DNA from: G963674685 sp964591275
Lineage (GTDB): Bacteria > Lernaellota > Lernaellaia > JACKCT01
Direction of reading: 5' to 3'
Assembly (NCBI GenBank): GCA_964591275.1
Contig: CAZQAE010000022.1
Coordinates: forward strand, 1 to 64,000
DNA: 64,000 nt
Part shown: one piece after another, positions 35,968 through 43,333 of the stretch
Layout: each line of letters starts with the position of its first letter
How positions within the stretch are numbered: the first letter of the stretch is position 1
Notes under the pieces: model-generated
Seen by the model: only the letters and a program-made list of their open reading frames with translations
What the model was told of the DNA's origin: nothing
Database searches by the model: none
Made by a program: the position numbers and the translations under genes

Positions 35968-36126
35968 TTGCGCTCAATCGCTTCATTGGCTCAGGGCGTG
36001 TTTTTTGCCGTTGACAGTTTGCGTGCTGTTGTGAATCACGATGCCGATGACGATCTTGATGATGACTCGGCGACGGACCTTGGCGACGACGACGACGATG
36101 GTGATGATGGATGCTGCGGCTGCTGA
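35968..36126 (+). CDS. Mini-ORF ending in Asp-rich GCCGC tail (gene or 3' remnant)
   Basis: AGGAGG at about 35951 precedes a TTG at 35968 that opens a 52-codon frame. A short hydrophobic stretch (SIASLAQGVFFAVDS) is followed by DADDDLDDD, DLGDDDDDGDDG and a terminal CCGC. That ending is the same as that of the S8-like protein at 20404. It could be a real micro-protein, or the 3' end of a deleted gene whose junction happens to have a ribosome-binding site. The recurring tail is certain; the start is not. Confidence 0.5.
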   Translation: MRSIASLAQGVFFAVDSLRAVVNHDADDDLDDDSATDLGDDDDDGDDGCCGC

Positions 36127-36146
36127 ATTAATACGGCTCTGGTTTC

Positions 36147-36181
36147 ACAAAAAGAAAACCCCGGTTCAGTTAGAACCGGGG
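36147..36181 (-). terminator. Rho-independent terminator of the 36210-37142 gene
   Basis: A perfect 9-bp stem, CCCCGGTTC/GAACCGGGG with a 5-nt loop (36159-36181). On the minus strand it is followed by TTTTCTTTTT. It lies about 30 bp past the stop of the poly-Asp lipoprotein gene. Confidence 0.88.
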
Positions 36182-36209
36182 CGTATCAGAACAGTGATTT
36201 TATTGTCGG

Positions 36210-37142
36210 CTATATGCAGATATCCGGCGTTGGATTCGTAGGAAATTCGCTCTTGTAGTAGTTGGGATTCACAAAGGTGATCGCGTCGGCGAATATCATC
36301 GGAACGGCGGCTTGTATAGCCTGCCCATTCGTATCGACATCCAGCGTATAGGTTCCCGGAGACACATTGAGTGTGAGATATAGACCGTTGCTCGGGTTTG
36401 TATTCGTGCGCGTGGGGTCCGGCATGCCCATGACGTCGAAATATTTGAAGGTCGTGCCGGTGTTGCCGCTCACATCCGCGCAGCCTACGTACTCCAAGTG
36501 AGGTTCAGCGGGATTAGCGTCGAAATATTGCACGATGCCCGCCAGAATGCCCTTGGTGGGATCCAGGGTTTCACCGAATCCCATGGCGATCCCGGCGCGG
36601 GTATCGGAATCAGCAAGGTAAAAGACCCACTGCTCAAAGGTTTCGTAGTTGAAGCAGTAATGATCGGGATATCCATTTTTGGTGATCTTCACCGAAAATA
36701 GCCCCTTGACTGCCGGAGCGTTGAATTCGCATTGCCCCCCGGCGTTGGAAGTGGTTGTGATCGGCGGATTGAAGGATGCACCGTCGGTGCTTTTCACCAG
36801 TTCACAGGTGGCGTCGGCAACGGCGTCGCCCGTCGCAAAGTCTTCGAGAGAAAAAATGATGTAGTCTGTCGGCGCATCGTCGTCCACATCGTCGTCCACG
36901 TCGTCATCGATGTCATCGTCAACGTCGTCATCAACGTCGTCATCCACATCATCATCGGCGTCATCATCCACGTCGTCGTCGACGTCGTCGTCGGCGTCGT
37001 CGTCGGCGTCGTCTGTATCGTCATCCAAATCGTCATCATCATCGTCGTCGTCGTCGTCATCGCCGCATGCAGCGATCAGTCCCACTGCGTAAATCAGCGA
37101 AAAAACGGCCAGAATTGTTAGGAGCCAGCGAAAATTCTTCAT
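36210..37142 (-). CDS. Poly-Asp-linker lipoprotein with carboxypeptidase-regulatory-like domain
   Basis: A 310-residue lipoprotein with GGGAGGA ahead of the ATG and lipobox LIAAC (Cys about 26). An almost pure aspartate tract of about 65 residues follows directly, interrupted only by Val, Ala, Leu, Ile or Thr at intervals of about four. The C-terminal 215 residues (PTDYIIFSLEDFATGDAVAD and on) look like one or two beta-sandwich domains of the carboxypeptidase regulatory-like type: GASFNPPITTTSNAGGQCEF, VKITKNGYPDHYCF, and later LNVSPGTYTLDVDTNGQ. The residue after Cys is Gly, not Asp, so by E. coli rules it should reach the outer membrane. It is monocistronic, with a clear terminator. Confidence 0.82.
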   Translation of the reverse strand: MKNFRWLLTILAVFSLIYAVGLIAACGDDDDDDDDDDDLDDDTDDADDDADDDVDDDVDDDADDDVDDDVDDDVDDDIDDDVDDDVDDDAPTDYIIFSLEDFATGDAVADATCELVKSTDGASFNPPITTTSNAGGQCEFNAPAVKGLFSVKITKNGYPDHYCFNYETFEQWVFYLADSDTRAGIAMGFGETLDPTKGILAGIVQYFDANPAEPHLEYVGCADVSGNTGTTFKYFDVMGMPDPTRTNTNPSNGLYLTLNVSPGTYTLDVDTNGQAIQAAVPMIFADAITFVNPNYYKSEFPTNPTPDICI

Positions 37143-37319
37143 TATGTCCTCCCGGGTCTTAGAAAATGAAACTGTGATTCGATTGAAGCTTCCTTCAACC
37201 GCCGGTGATTATACACAATGTGCAATTGTTGACAAATCATTGACGGCAACTGCCCGATAACGGATATTCGATAGCGCATGAAGTGAGCCCATCGCTTTTG
37301 TCCACCGGAGGAAAAAACC

Positions 37320-38885
37320 ATGTTCAAGCAAACGCAAATTGTTTTCTTGGTCTCAATCCTGCTATTCACCGTTTTGTTTTTTCAAATCGGATGCGGCGAT
37401 GACGATGACGATGATGATAATGACGACATTTTCGTAAATGACGACACAGACGATGACGCGGATGATGATGCGGACGACGACGCGGATGATGACGTGGATG
37501 ATGATGCGGATGACGACACGACCGATGAGGTCTGCGATCCCGATCCCCTCCTGGGCATGAGCTATGACGAAACGCCGGGGCCGGGAATCCTGCGCCAAAA
37601 GGCCGTTGAATACGATTTGTGGCACGAACAATGGCATCAGCCGAATTACGGTTCGACGGTGGAAGTGACCTTCACGGATGAAAACCGGCCGGAAGCCGCG
37701 TTCTACGGCGGAACCGGCGACTCATGCATGTGGACCGGGACATACCTTGCCTCGCAGGCCCTTCGCTATCACGTTACTAAAGACGAACAGGCCAGGCAAA
37801 ACGTCATCAAATCCGTACGGGCGCTTGATCGACATTTGCACGTCACCGGACGTCCGGGTTTCATCGCCCGCTACGTGGGTCCCATGGATGATCCAAAATA
37901 TGGCGATGTACAGGCCGACTGCGACGAAGAGCCCGAATATTATCATTGCCTGACCGAAGGCGAATTCGCCGGCGATTTCTGGAAGGGCAACACAAGCCGG
38001 GATCAATACACGGGCTGGTTTTTCGGCATGGCTCTGGCTTACGATACGCTCACCGATGACCGGGACGAAGAGGTGCAGGAAGTCAAGGCGATGATCGAAG
38101 CTGATATGACGGAAGTTCTCGACGCGCTCATGGAGCAGTACTGGCGAATCATCGATGTGGACGACATCGCCACGACCGCCGCGCCGGGAGTCCTCCCCAC
38201 TATGCAGCAGACCTGGGCCTTGATCGGCTATAACATTACGGGGCTGGAACGATTTCAAGAGATTTTTGAATTTTGGGCCAACCCGGAGCGAAGGCCGATG
38301 CTCCGGGCGATGAACATCTCCATCACGAACCGCTACACGCAGCATTACGGCCTGAATCTCGCGCATCAAAATTTTTTCAATCTCATGAGATTGTCCAGGC
38401 CATATTGCCAGGCCAATGATTTCATCAAACGCATTTTCGCAGAGCAGTTGCACTACCACTGCGATCTTTCGCACAACGCCTTTTTCACGCTGATCCACAT
38501 GAGTCAAAGCGATCTGGCCGATGAGGATTATTGGCAGTTGCAATATGATCAGATGCTGCAGGATCTTAACGATTTCCGCGACGCTCCCAACGATCAGTAT
38601 TTCGTGGAGCCGCCAGCGGCGCCTGTTGACCCGATTTCGGTGCTACTGCATGAGTTGCAGCAGAACGCGCCCTGGCTGGCGGATATCATGGGAGATGTTG
38701 ACATACAGGCTCTGGACGCTTATCCGGTTCCCTTTCAGTGCACAACGGATTTCTTATGGCAGCGCAATCCCTGGCACATGAGCCCTTGCGGCGCGGACAA
38801 TCCGCAAAAGGTGAATCCTGGTGCCGATTATCTTGTCGCCTATTGGATGGCTTCCGCCTACGGTTTCATTGAGAAGTCTATGTAA
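37320..38885 (+). CDS. Poly-Asp-linker lipoprotein, helical-barrel family
   Basis: A 521-residue lipoprotein with GGAGG ahead of ATG 37320 and lipobox FFQIGC (Cys 25). An Asp-rich linker occupies about residues 27-67 (GDDDDDDDNDD and TDDDADDDADDD). The remaining 440 residues are a paralogue of the 32580-34160 domain: CMWTGTYLASQALRYHVTKDEQARQNVI, GRPGFIARYVGP, DQYTGWFFGMALAYDTL, and at the end GADYLVAYWMASAYGF. An (alpha/alpha) toroid such as found in glycosidases or lyases is a reasonable guess, but no catalytic motif is assigned. Unlike its paralogue it has no CCGx tail. Confidence 0.8.
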   Translation: MFKQTQIVFLVSILLFTVLFFQIGCGDDDDDDDNDDIFVNDDTDDDADDDADDDADDDVDDDADDDTTDEVCDPDPLLGMSYDETPGPGILRQKAVEYDLWHEQWHQPNYGSTVEVTFTDENRPEAAFYGGTGDSCMWTGTYLASQALRYHVTKDEQARQNVIKSVRALDRHLHVTGRPGFIARYVGPMDDPKYGDVQADCDEEPEYYHCLTEGEFAGDFWKGNTSRDQYTGWFFGMALAYDTLTDDRDEEVQEVKAMIEADMTEVLDALMEQYWRIIDVDDIATTAAPGVLPTMQQTWALIGYNITGLERFQEIFEFWANPERRPMLRAMNISITNRYTQHYGLNLAHQNFFNLMRLSRPYCQANDFIKRIFAEQLHYHCDLSHNAFFTLIHMSQSDLADEDYWQLQYDQMLQDLNDFRDAPNDQYFVEPPAAPVDPISVLLHELQQNAPWLADIMGDVDIQALDAYPVPFQCTTDFLWQRNPWHMSPCGADNPQKVNPGADYLVAYWMASAYGFIEKSM

Positions 38886-38964
38886 AGAAGCCATCAAAGA
38901 CATCGATTTTTGAAGAAAACATAAAGCGTTGTTATTCGCCGCCGATTTTTGGTAGTTTATAAAA

Positions 38965-40761
38965 ATGACTGCCTTAAAAAAACGCTTTTTTCTTCTGGCG
39001 CTCTTCACGCTCATGACAGGAATCCTCGCCGCCTGCTCATCCATCCAGACCTGGAGCGCCGACAGGCAGTTAAAAGCCGGTGAGTGCCAGGATGCCGTTG
39101 AGGAATACGAATACCGATTCGAGAAAAAACCGAGCTTAAAAGACAGCGAAAAGGTTATGCGTCGCTACCGAAAAGCTCGGCGCTGCGCGGCGGATCAGGC
39201 TATCAACAAGGCCATGCAAAAGTTGGAAGGCGGCCACCTGACCGAAGCTTTTTTCGCTCTTCAAAAATCCTTGCGCTTTGCTGAAGCCGACAAGAAGTAT
39301 CGCGAAGCATCGGGCAAGATAGAAGCGCAGCGCAAAATTGTCCGGGCGATGCTGAATGACGCCGCAAGCCTGGCGACCAAAGGCTCTTTCGATGAAGCGG
39401 CGGCAAAAATCCGTGATGCCAAAAAGCGCGATCCGGAATTTGCGAATGATGAAGATCAGGGACTGCGTGGACTAAAACGGGCGCTTAAGGGTTTTATTGC
39501 CGGAGCAAAAGACTTGGCTGGTCGCGGAAAGTATCTCGAAGCCGAAAGCGCCTTGCAGAGCTCAGCAAAGTTTTTGTCCGATTACGGGCCAATTCGCGAA
39601 GCCTTCGCCGATTTATATTCTGAATTTGCACGGGATCACATTTCTAACGACCGGTTGGGCCACGCGCTCCTCGTTTGCGTCCGAGCCGCCCAAACTGTCA
39701 AAGATGACAGACTGCGCAGTCTGGAATCAGAAATCATCGCAGCACTGGCCCAGGAAATGCGGCAAAGCTTTGTTGTGAAGGCCGGGGGGCGAAGCGGACG
39801 GCCATATGTTCATAAAATCGCCGGAAGGCTGGAAGAAAAGTCGAACAATTTATTTTCCGCCAACTCTACCGCACGCATTCCTGTATGGACTTTCAACATT
39901 GCTGAAACAACGCAACGGTCGGATTATTTCCAAAAGCCGGAAAATCTTTCAAAAAAATACCGAAGCGGCTACAAATCGGTGCGCAATCCTGATTATGACC
40001 GCGCCGCTGACAGGCTGTCCGACGCCCGGCGCCAAGAGCTGAATAATGAGAGGAGGCTATCGAGGCTGTCTGAAGATCAGTCGCGGGAAATGGAGCGGGT
40101 TGAAAAAGACAGGCGTCGCATCGCAGGCGACATGCCCGAAGATCCGAATCAACAGGAATCATGGCGAAGACGCTTATCCAGCGCGGAAGATAAAGTAGCG
40201 CGTCTGAGAAACAAGCACAGCCGTGAGCGGCGGGATATGGAGCGCGAGTTGCAGCGCCGTCGCCATCGCGTGATTGAAAGGGAGCGGGAGCTTAATAAAA
40301 CACCGAGCACCAGGCGGAAACCCGTCTACTCCTATTGGTCCTATCAAAGGCTGCATAAGACTCGGAGCGTTTCGACCATCCTGTATCTGGGGCTGGCAGC
40401 GCCGAAGCCCGCAACAGATTCCTACGCCGGGGAGGTTCATGGCAATTGGAAAAGCACCGATTATACTATCATCGGCCACAATCGAAGGCTGGGAATAAAC
40501 CCCAAAAAGGCGAGATTGGATTCGATAAAAACTGTTCGCGAACATTCCGAGGCGAGCGCCATCAACAAAGCGGCTTCGTGGTTTATAAAAACCACCAATA
40601 AACTTCTGGCTAAATCCTATGAGGGTCAATGGAAAGAGGCTGCCGGAGAGGAGCGAGTTGAACTTTACGTCAAGTACGCGCTTTTGCAGGAGCCAAAAAA
40701 TCGCATCGCCGCCAATCTCCCTTATGATGTCAACGAAAAGGATATTCCGAGCTTCCCTTAG
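38965..40761 (+). CDS. Lipoprotein with helical repeats and a coiled coil
   Basis: A 598-residue lipoprotein (signal with lipobox GILAACSS, Cys 24). About residues 28-260 are helical repeats resembling TPR pairs (CQDAVEEYEYRFEKKPSL, FDEAAAKIRDAKKRDPEF, YLEAESALQSSAKF). A charged coiled coil covers about 340-450 (LSDARRQELNNERRLSRL, ERRDMERELQRRRHRVIERE). The C-terminal domain (about 460-598) includes AINKAASWFIKTTNKLL. No family name fits. It has no Shine-Dalgarno of note. An envelope scaffold role is inference. Confidence 0.72.
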   Translation: MTALKKRFFLLALFTLMTGILAACSSIQTWSADRQLKAGECQDAVEEYEYRFEKKPSLKDSEKVMRRYRKARRCAADQAINKAMQKLEGGHLTEAFFALQKSLRFAEADKKYREASGKIEAQRKIVRAMLNDAASLATKGSFDEAAAKIRDAKKRDPEFANDEDQGLRGLKRALKGFIAGAKDLAGRGKYLEAESALQSSAKFLSDYGPIREAFADLYSEFARDHISNDRLGHALLVCVRAAQTVKDDRLRSLESEIIAALAQEMRQSFVVKAGGRSGRPYVHKIAGRLEEKSNNLFSANSTARIPVWTFNIAETTQRSDYFQKPENLSKKYRSGYKSVRNPDYDRAADRLSDARRQELNNERRLSRLSEDQSREMERVEKDRRRIAGDMPEDPNQQESWRRRLSSAEDKVARLRNKHSRERRDMERELQRRRHRVIERERELNKTPSTRRKPVYSYWSYQRLHKTRSVSTILYLGLAAPKPATDSYAGEVHGNWKSTDYTIIGHNRRLGINPKKARLDSIKTVREHSEASAINKAASWFIKTTNKLLAKSYEGQWKEAAGEERVELYVKYALLQEPKNRIAANLPYDVNEKDIPSFP

Positions 40762-40771
40762 GTAGTTTCCA

Positions 40772-40933
40772 TCCCAGAACTGAGTATGGGACTGGCGTGG
40801 TTCCTCGACCCAGACTGAGCAATTTTTTGTGAGGTCAAGGAAATCAAGGGTTTGTGCGGAGGCGTACCCAAGTACGCCGCACAATCAAACCCGAAAATTG
40901 ACGACGAGATCGCGGAAAAGGGCCATTCTGGGA
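40772..40933. repeat. 160-bp imperfect palindromic element
   Basis: TCCCAGAA at 40772-40779 pairs with TTCTGGGA at 40926-40933. CAATTTT near 40820 pairs with AAAATTG at 40894-40900. The centre is a strong hairpin (40848-40892): GGGTTTG/CAAACCC outside, TGCGG/GCACA and GGCGTAC/GTACGCC inside, with loop CCAA. The whole can fold as one long interrupted stem in either strand. It fills most of the 286-bp gap before the SDR gene and contains no gene. It may be a dispersed palindromic repeat or a structured RNA. Confidence 0.7.
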
Positions 40934-41047
40934 CAGGAACTAGATAATTCCGCCGTGGAATTAGTTGACCATAGCCAAAGCGGGCTTTACGCTGACGGGT
41001 GCCAGTTCGTGATAAATGCACCCATTGATTTTTGAAAGGACCGGGAA

Positions 41048-41803
41048 ATGACAAAGCGTTTTCAGGACAAAGTCGTCATGGTGACCGGCGCCAGTCGCGG
41101 CATCGGCGAGGCCATCGCGCGTGGATTCGCCGCCGAGGGTGCGAAAGTGGCATTGCTCAGTCGTAAGCAGGAAGCCCTGGACGCCGTCGCCGCAAAGATC
41201 GCCGAAGATGGAGGCGAGGCTTTCCCTTTCGCTTTTCACCTGGGAAAAGCCGAGATGGCGGGGCAGGCCATAGAAGCCGTCAAGGGAAAATTCGGACGCA
41301 TCGACGTTCTCGTCAACAACGCGGGCACCAATCCCATTTTCGGCCCGTCCATGTTCGCTGAAGAGGCGGCTTTCGATAAAATATTCGCGGTCAACGTCAA
41401 AGGCCCTTTCTTTTTATCCAAACAGGTCCTGACCGTATTTCAGGAGCAGGGCGGCGGCGTCATCGTCAACATCGCTTCCGTTGCGGCTATCAAGCCCATG
41501 CCTCTGATCGGTATTTACTCCGTGAGCAAAACGGCCCTCGTTGGATTGGGACGCATGATGGCCGCGGAGTGGGCGCCTTTCAATGTTCGCGTCAACACGG
41601 TATGCCCCGGCCTTATAAAAACAAAATTCTCCCAGGCAATATGGGGCTCGGAGGACGCCTTGAAATTCGCCCTGGAATCTCAAAAAATCAAGAAACTAGG
41701 CGAACCGGAAGATATTACCGGAGCGGTGATGTTTTTGGCCTCGGATGACGCCGCATTCGTCACCGGCCAGGAAATCCTCGTTGATGGCGGCAGCCTGATA
41801 TAG
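41048..41803 (+). CDS. Short-chain dehydrogenase/reductase (FabG-like)
   Basis: A 251-residue classical SDR. It has the Rossmann TGASRGIGEAIARGF motif, NNAG (LVNNAGTNP), the catalytic Ser-Tyr-Lys in NIASVAA, then YSVSK, the PGLIKT loop and the C-terminal FVTGQEILVDGGSLI. The Arg/Ser after the first strand (LLSRKQ) suggests NADP(H). It resembles DHRS4/FabG-type reductases but the substrate cannot be assigned. AAGGA precedes the ATG. It ends with TAG at the conserved family C-terminus. Confidence 0.93.
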   Translation: MTKRFQDKVVMVTGASRGIGEAIARGFAAEGAKVALLSRKQEALDAVAAKIAEDGGEAFPFAFHLGKAEMAGQAIEAVKGKFGRIDVLVNNAGTNPIFGPSMFAEEAAFDKIFAVNVKGPFFLSKQVLTVFQEQGGGVIVNIASVAAIKPMPLIGIYSVSKTALVGLGRMMAAEWAPFNVRVNTVCPGLIKTKFSQAIWGSEDALKFALESQKIKKLGEPEDITGAVMFLASDDAAFVTGQEILVDGGSLI

Positions 41804-41808
41804 TTGCA

Positions 41809-41866
41809 CAAGCGCCACAGGCCTGTGGCATTTTCGCAACACCCGCCTTCTGCGGGCGCTGAATTT
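41809..41866. repeat. Two small palindromes downstream of the SDR gene
   Basis: GCCACAGGCCTGTGGC is a perfect 16-bp palindrome just past the SDR stop, followed by ATTTTCG. CCCGCCTTCTGCGGG is a second hairpin about 20 bp later. They may act as a weak terminator or be REP-like; no long T-run follows. Confidence 0.45.
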
Positions 41867-41959
41867 GTGAAACCAATACTTTAAGGAGTTGCTTGTAACT
41901 TATTGATAAGTTTGTCTAATTTGACTTTAGAGGTATTATAAGTAAACGCACGGTGCCAA

Positions 41960-41975
41960 TGGCACGCCACTTGCT
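41960..41975 (+). promoter_or_regulatory. Sigma-54 (-24/-12) promoter upstream of lpxC
   Basis: TGGCACG, four bases, then TTGCT: an exact match to the sigma-54 consensus in sequence and spacing, 65 bp before the lpxC start. GTGCCA overlaps just upstream to make an inverted repeat GTGCCA-A-TGGCAC (41954-41965), a possible regulator contact. A weaker sigma-70-like pair (TTGTCT, 16 bp, TATTAT) lies around 41912-41940. Confidence 0.75.
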
Positions 41976-42040
41976 CTTTATTCTTATCGGATGCATTGAA
42001 ATTTCTCTTTAATTATTTCCTTTCGAAAGGACCCGTTTTT

Positions 42041-42970
42041 ATGGGCGGGGCACAAAGTATGTTTTATCAGCAAACCCTCAACGCCGACTTTTCCTGTTCG
42101 GGGATTGGTTTGCACTCGGGCAAAAAGGTCAATCTGACAGTCAGCCCCGCTCCGTCGGGTTTTGGCATTCAGTTCGTCAGAACGGACCTTCGCGGCAAAA
42201 ATAAAGTCAAAGTCGGTCCCTCGACCGTTTCGGGCACAAGCTTCGCCACGACGATATCCGGTAAAGATTTTTATATCTCCACGGTCGAACACCTCATGTC
42301 CGCGCTGGTCGGAATGGGCGTGGACAACGCCATCGTCAAGATCGACGGCGAGGAAGTGCCGATCATGGACGGATCCGCAGCGCCTTTCGCCTGCCTGATC
42401 GCCTCGGTCGGCTTACGCAGACAAAGCAAGCCCAGGCTTTATATGGAGATCGTAAGGCCCATCATGATCCGCGAGGCCGGCAAGTCCGTCGCCCTTTATC
42501 CGCACGATGGTTTTCGCGTTGATTGCGAGATCGATTTCGAGCACCCGGCCATCAACACGCAACGCCTGGAAATCGAAATCACGCCGGAAAGCTACATCAG
42601 TGATATCGCCCCGGCTCGCACCTTCGGATTTTTGTCCGAAATCAGCATGCTCCAGGCCAACGGCCTCGCTGCCGGCGGCGGACTGGACAACGCAGTGGTT
42701 CTGGGCGACTACTCGGTTCTCAACAAGGGCGGCCTGCGCTTCCCGGATGAGTTTGTCCGACACAAAATCCTCGACTCCCTCGGCGATTTGTATCTGGCCG
42801 GAATGCCGATCCTGGGACGTTTCGTCGCCTACAAATCGGGCCACGGCCTCAACAACCGCCTGGCGCGAAAGCTCATGACCGAAAGCGAAAGCTGGCGAAT
42901 AGTAGAGCGCGCTCCGCAACGTGCGCGAGAATTTGTCGCCGGAATGCCCGCCGCCGCCTGGGCAAGATAA
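42041..42970 (+). CDS. lpxC: UDP-3-O-acyl-N-acetylglucosamine deacetylase
   Basis: The ATG at 42041 follows GAAAGGA; an upstream TTG in the same frame is not needed. The product of 309 residues has the LpxC start (FSCSGIGLHSGKKVNLTVSPA). The zinc ligands are visible: His in TVEHLMSAL (about 84), His and Asp in VRHKILDSLGDLYLAG (about 240-244). The general-acid His lies in GHGLNNRLARKL (about 267). The first committed step of lipid A synthesis, it implies an LPS-bearing outer membrane. It stands as a single gene between a sigma-54 promoter and a terminator, away from the usual cell-division or fabZ-lpxA context. Confidence 0.96.
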   Translation: MGGAQSMFYQQTLNADFSCSGIGLHSGKKVNLTVSPAPSGFGIQFVRTDLRGKNKVKVGPSTVSGTSFATTISGKDFYISTVEHLMSALVGMGVDNAIVKIDGEEVPIMDGSAAPFACLIASVGLRRQSKPRLYMEIVRPIMIREAGKSVALYPHDGFRVDCEIDFEHPAINTQRLEIEITPESYISDIAPARTFGFLSEISMLQANGLAAGGGLDNAVVLGDYSVLNKGGLRFPDEFVRHKILDSLGDLYLAGMPILGRFVAYKSGHGLNNRLARKLMTESESWRIVERAPQRAREFVAGMPAAAWAR

Positions 42971-42996
42971 AACAAAAAAACAATATCGATTATCCG

Positions 42997-43029
42997 AATC
43001 CCCGATCTAAAAAAGGTCGGGGATTTTTT
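42997..43029 (+). terminator. Rho-independent terminator of lpxC
   Basis: A 9-bp stem AATCCCCGA/TCGGGGATT (42997-43025) is followed by a T-run, 27 bp after the lpxC stop. Confidence 0.92.
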
Positions 43030-43333
43030 CGTGGTTTCTCTATCGATCCATTGGAACTTGAGAAATTGCGATGGGCATTGCAAAGCCTCGGGTGCCCCTG
43101 TCATTCCATTTTATGGATATCAGTCGCCAAGGGTCGAAAAGCTGCGCCTGTGATTCGAAAGGCTCATCGCCAAAGACGACCGCGCCGCATCAAAATACTT
43201 TTGCTTTGATTCGTAGTAAAACTATCATTCACACGGCCAATGCGGTATATTTGATTTGTTAAAATTTGAATGGGGCAAAATTACGGTTTTCTTTGAAAGG
43301 TTGCGATGCAATCTTTCAATACGGGAGCGCCTT
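43030..43333. other. Intergenic region upstream of 43334 gene
   Basis: About 300 bp with no gene. AAGCCTCGGGTGCCCCTGTC near 43083 resembles a motif at about 34319. CATTCCATTTTATGG and TCAGTCGCCAAGG echo the flanks of the family-B repeats. GGGAG at about 43323 is the Shine-Dalgarno of the next gene. Confidence 0.4.

Noticed and set aside
36732..37121. Plus-strand 129-codon frame resembling a very hydrophobic Val/Ile membrane protein
   Set aside because: It is the reverse complement of the GAT/GAC poly-Asp tract of the lipoprotein; Asp codons read backwards give Val/Ile.
41804..41870. Strong terminator after the SDR gene
   Set aside because: The two palindromes are clear but no T-run follows either on the plus strand; I list them as repeats instead.
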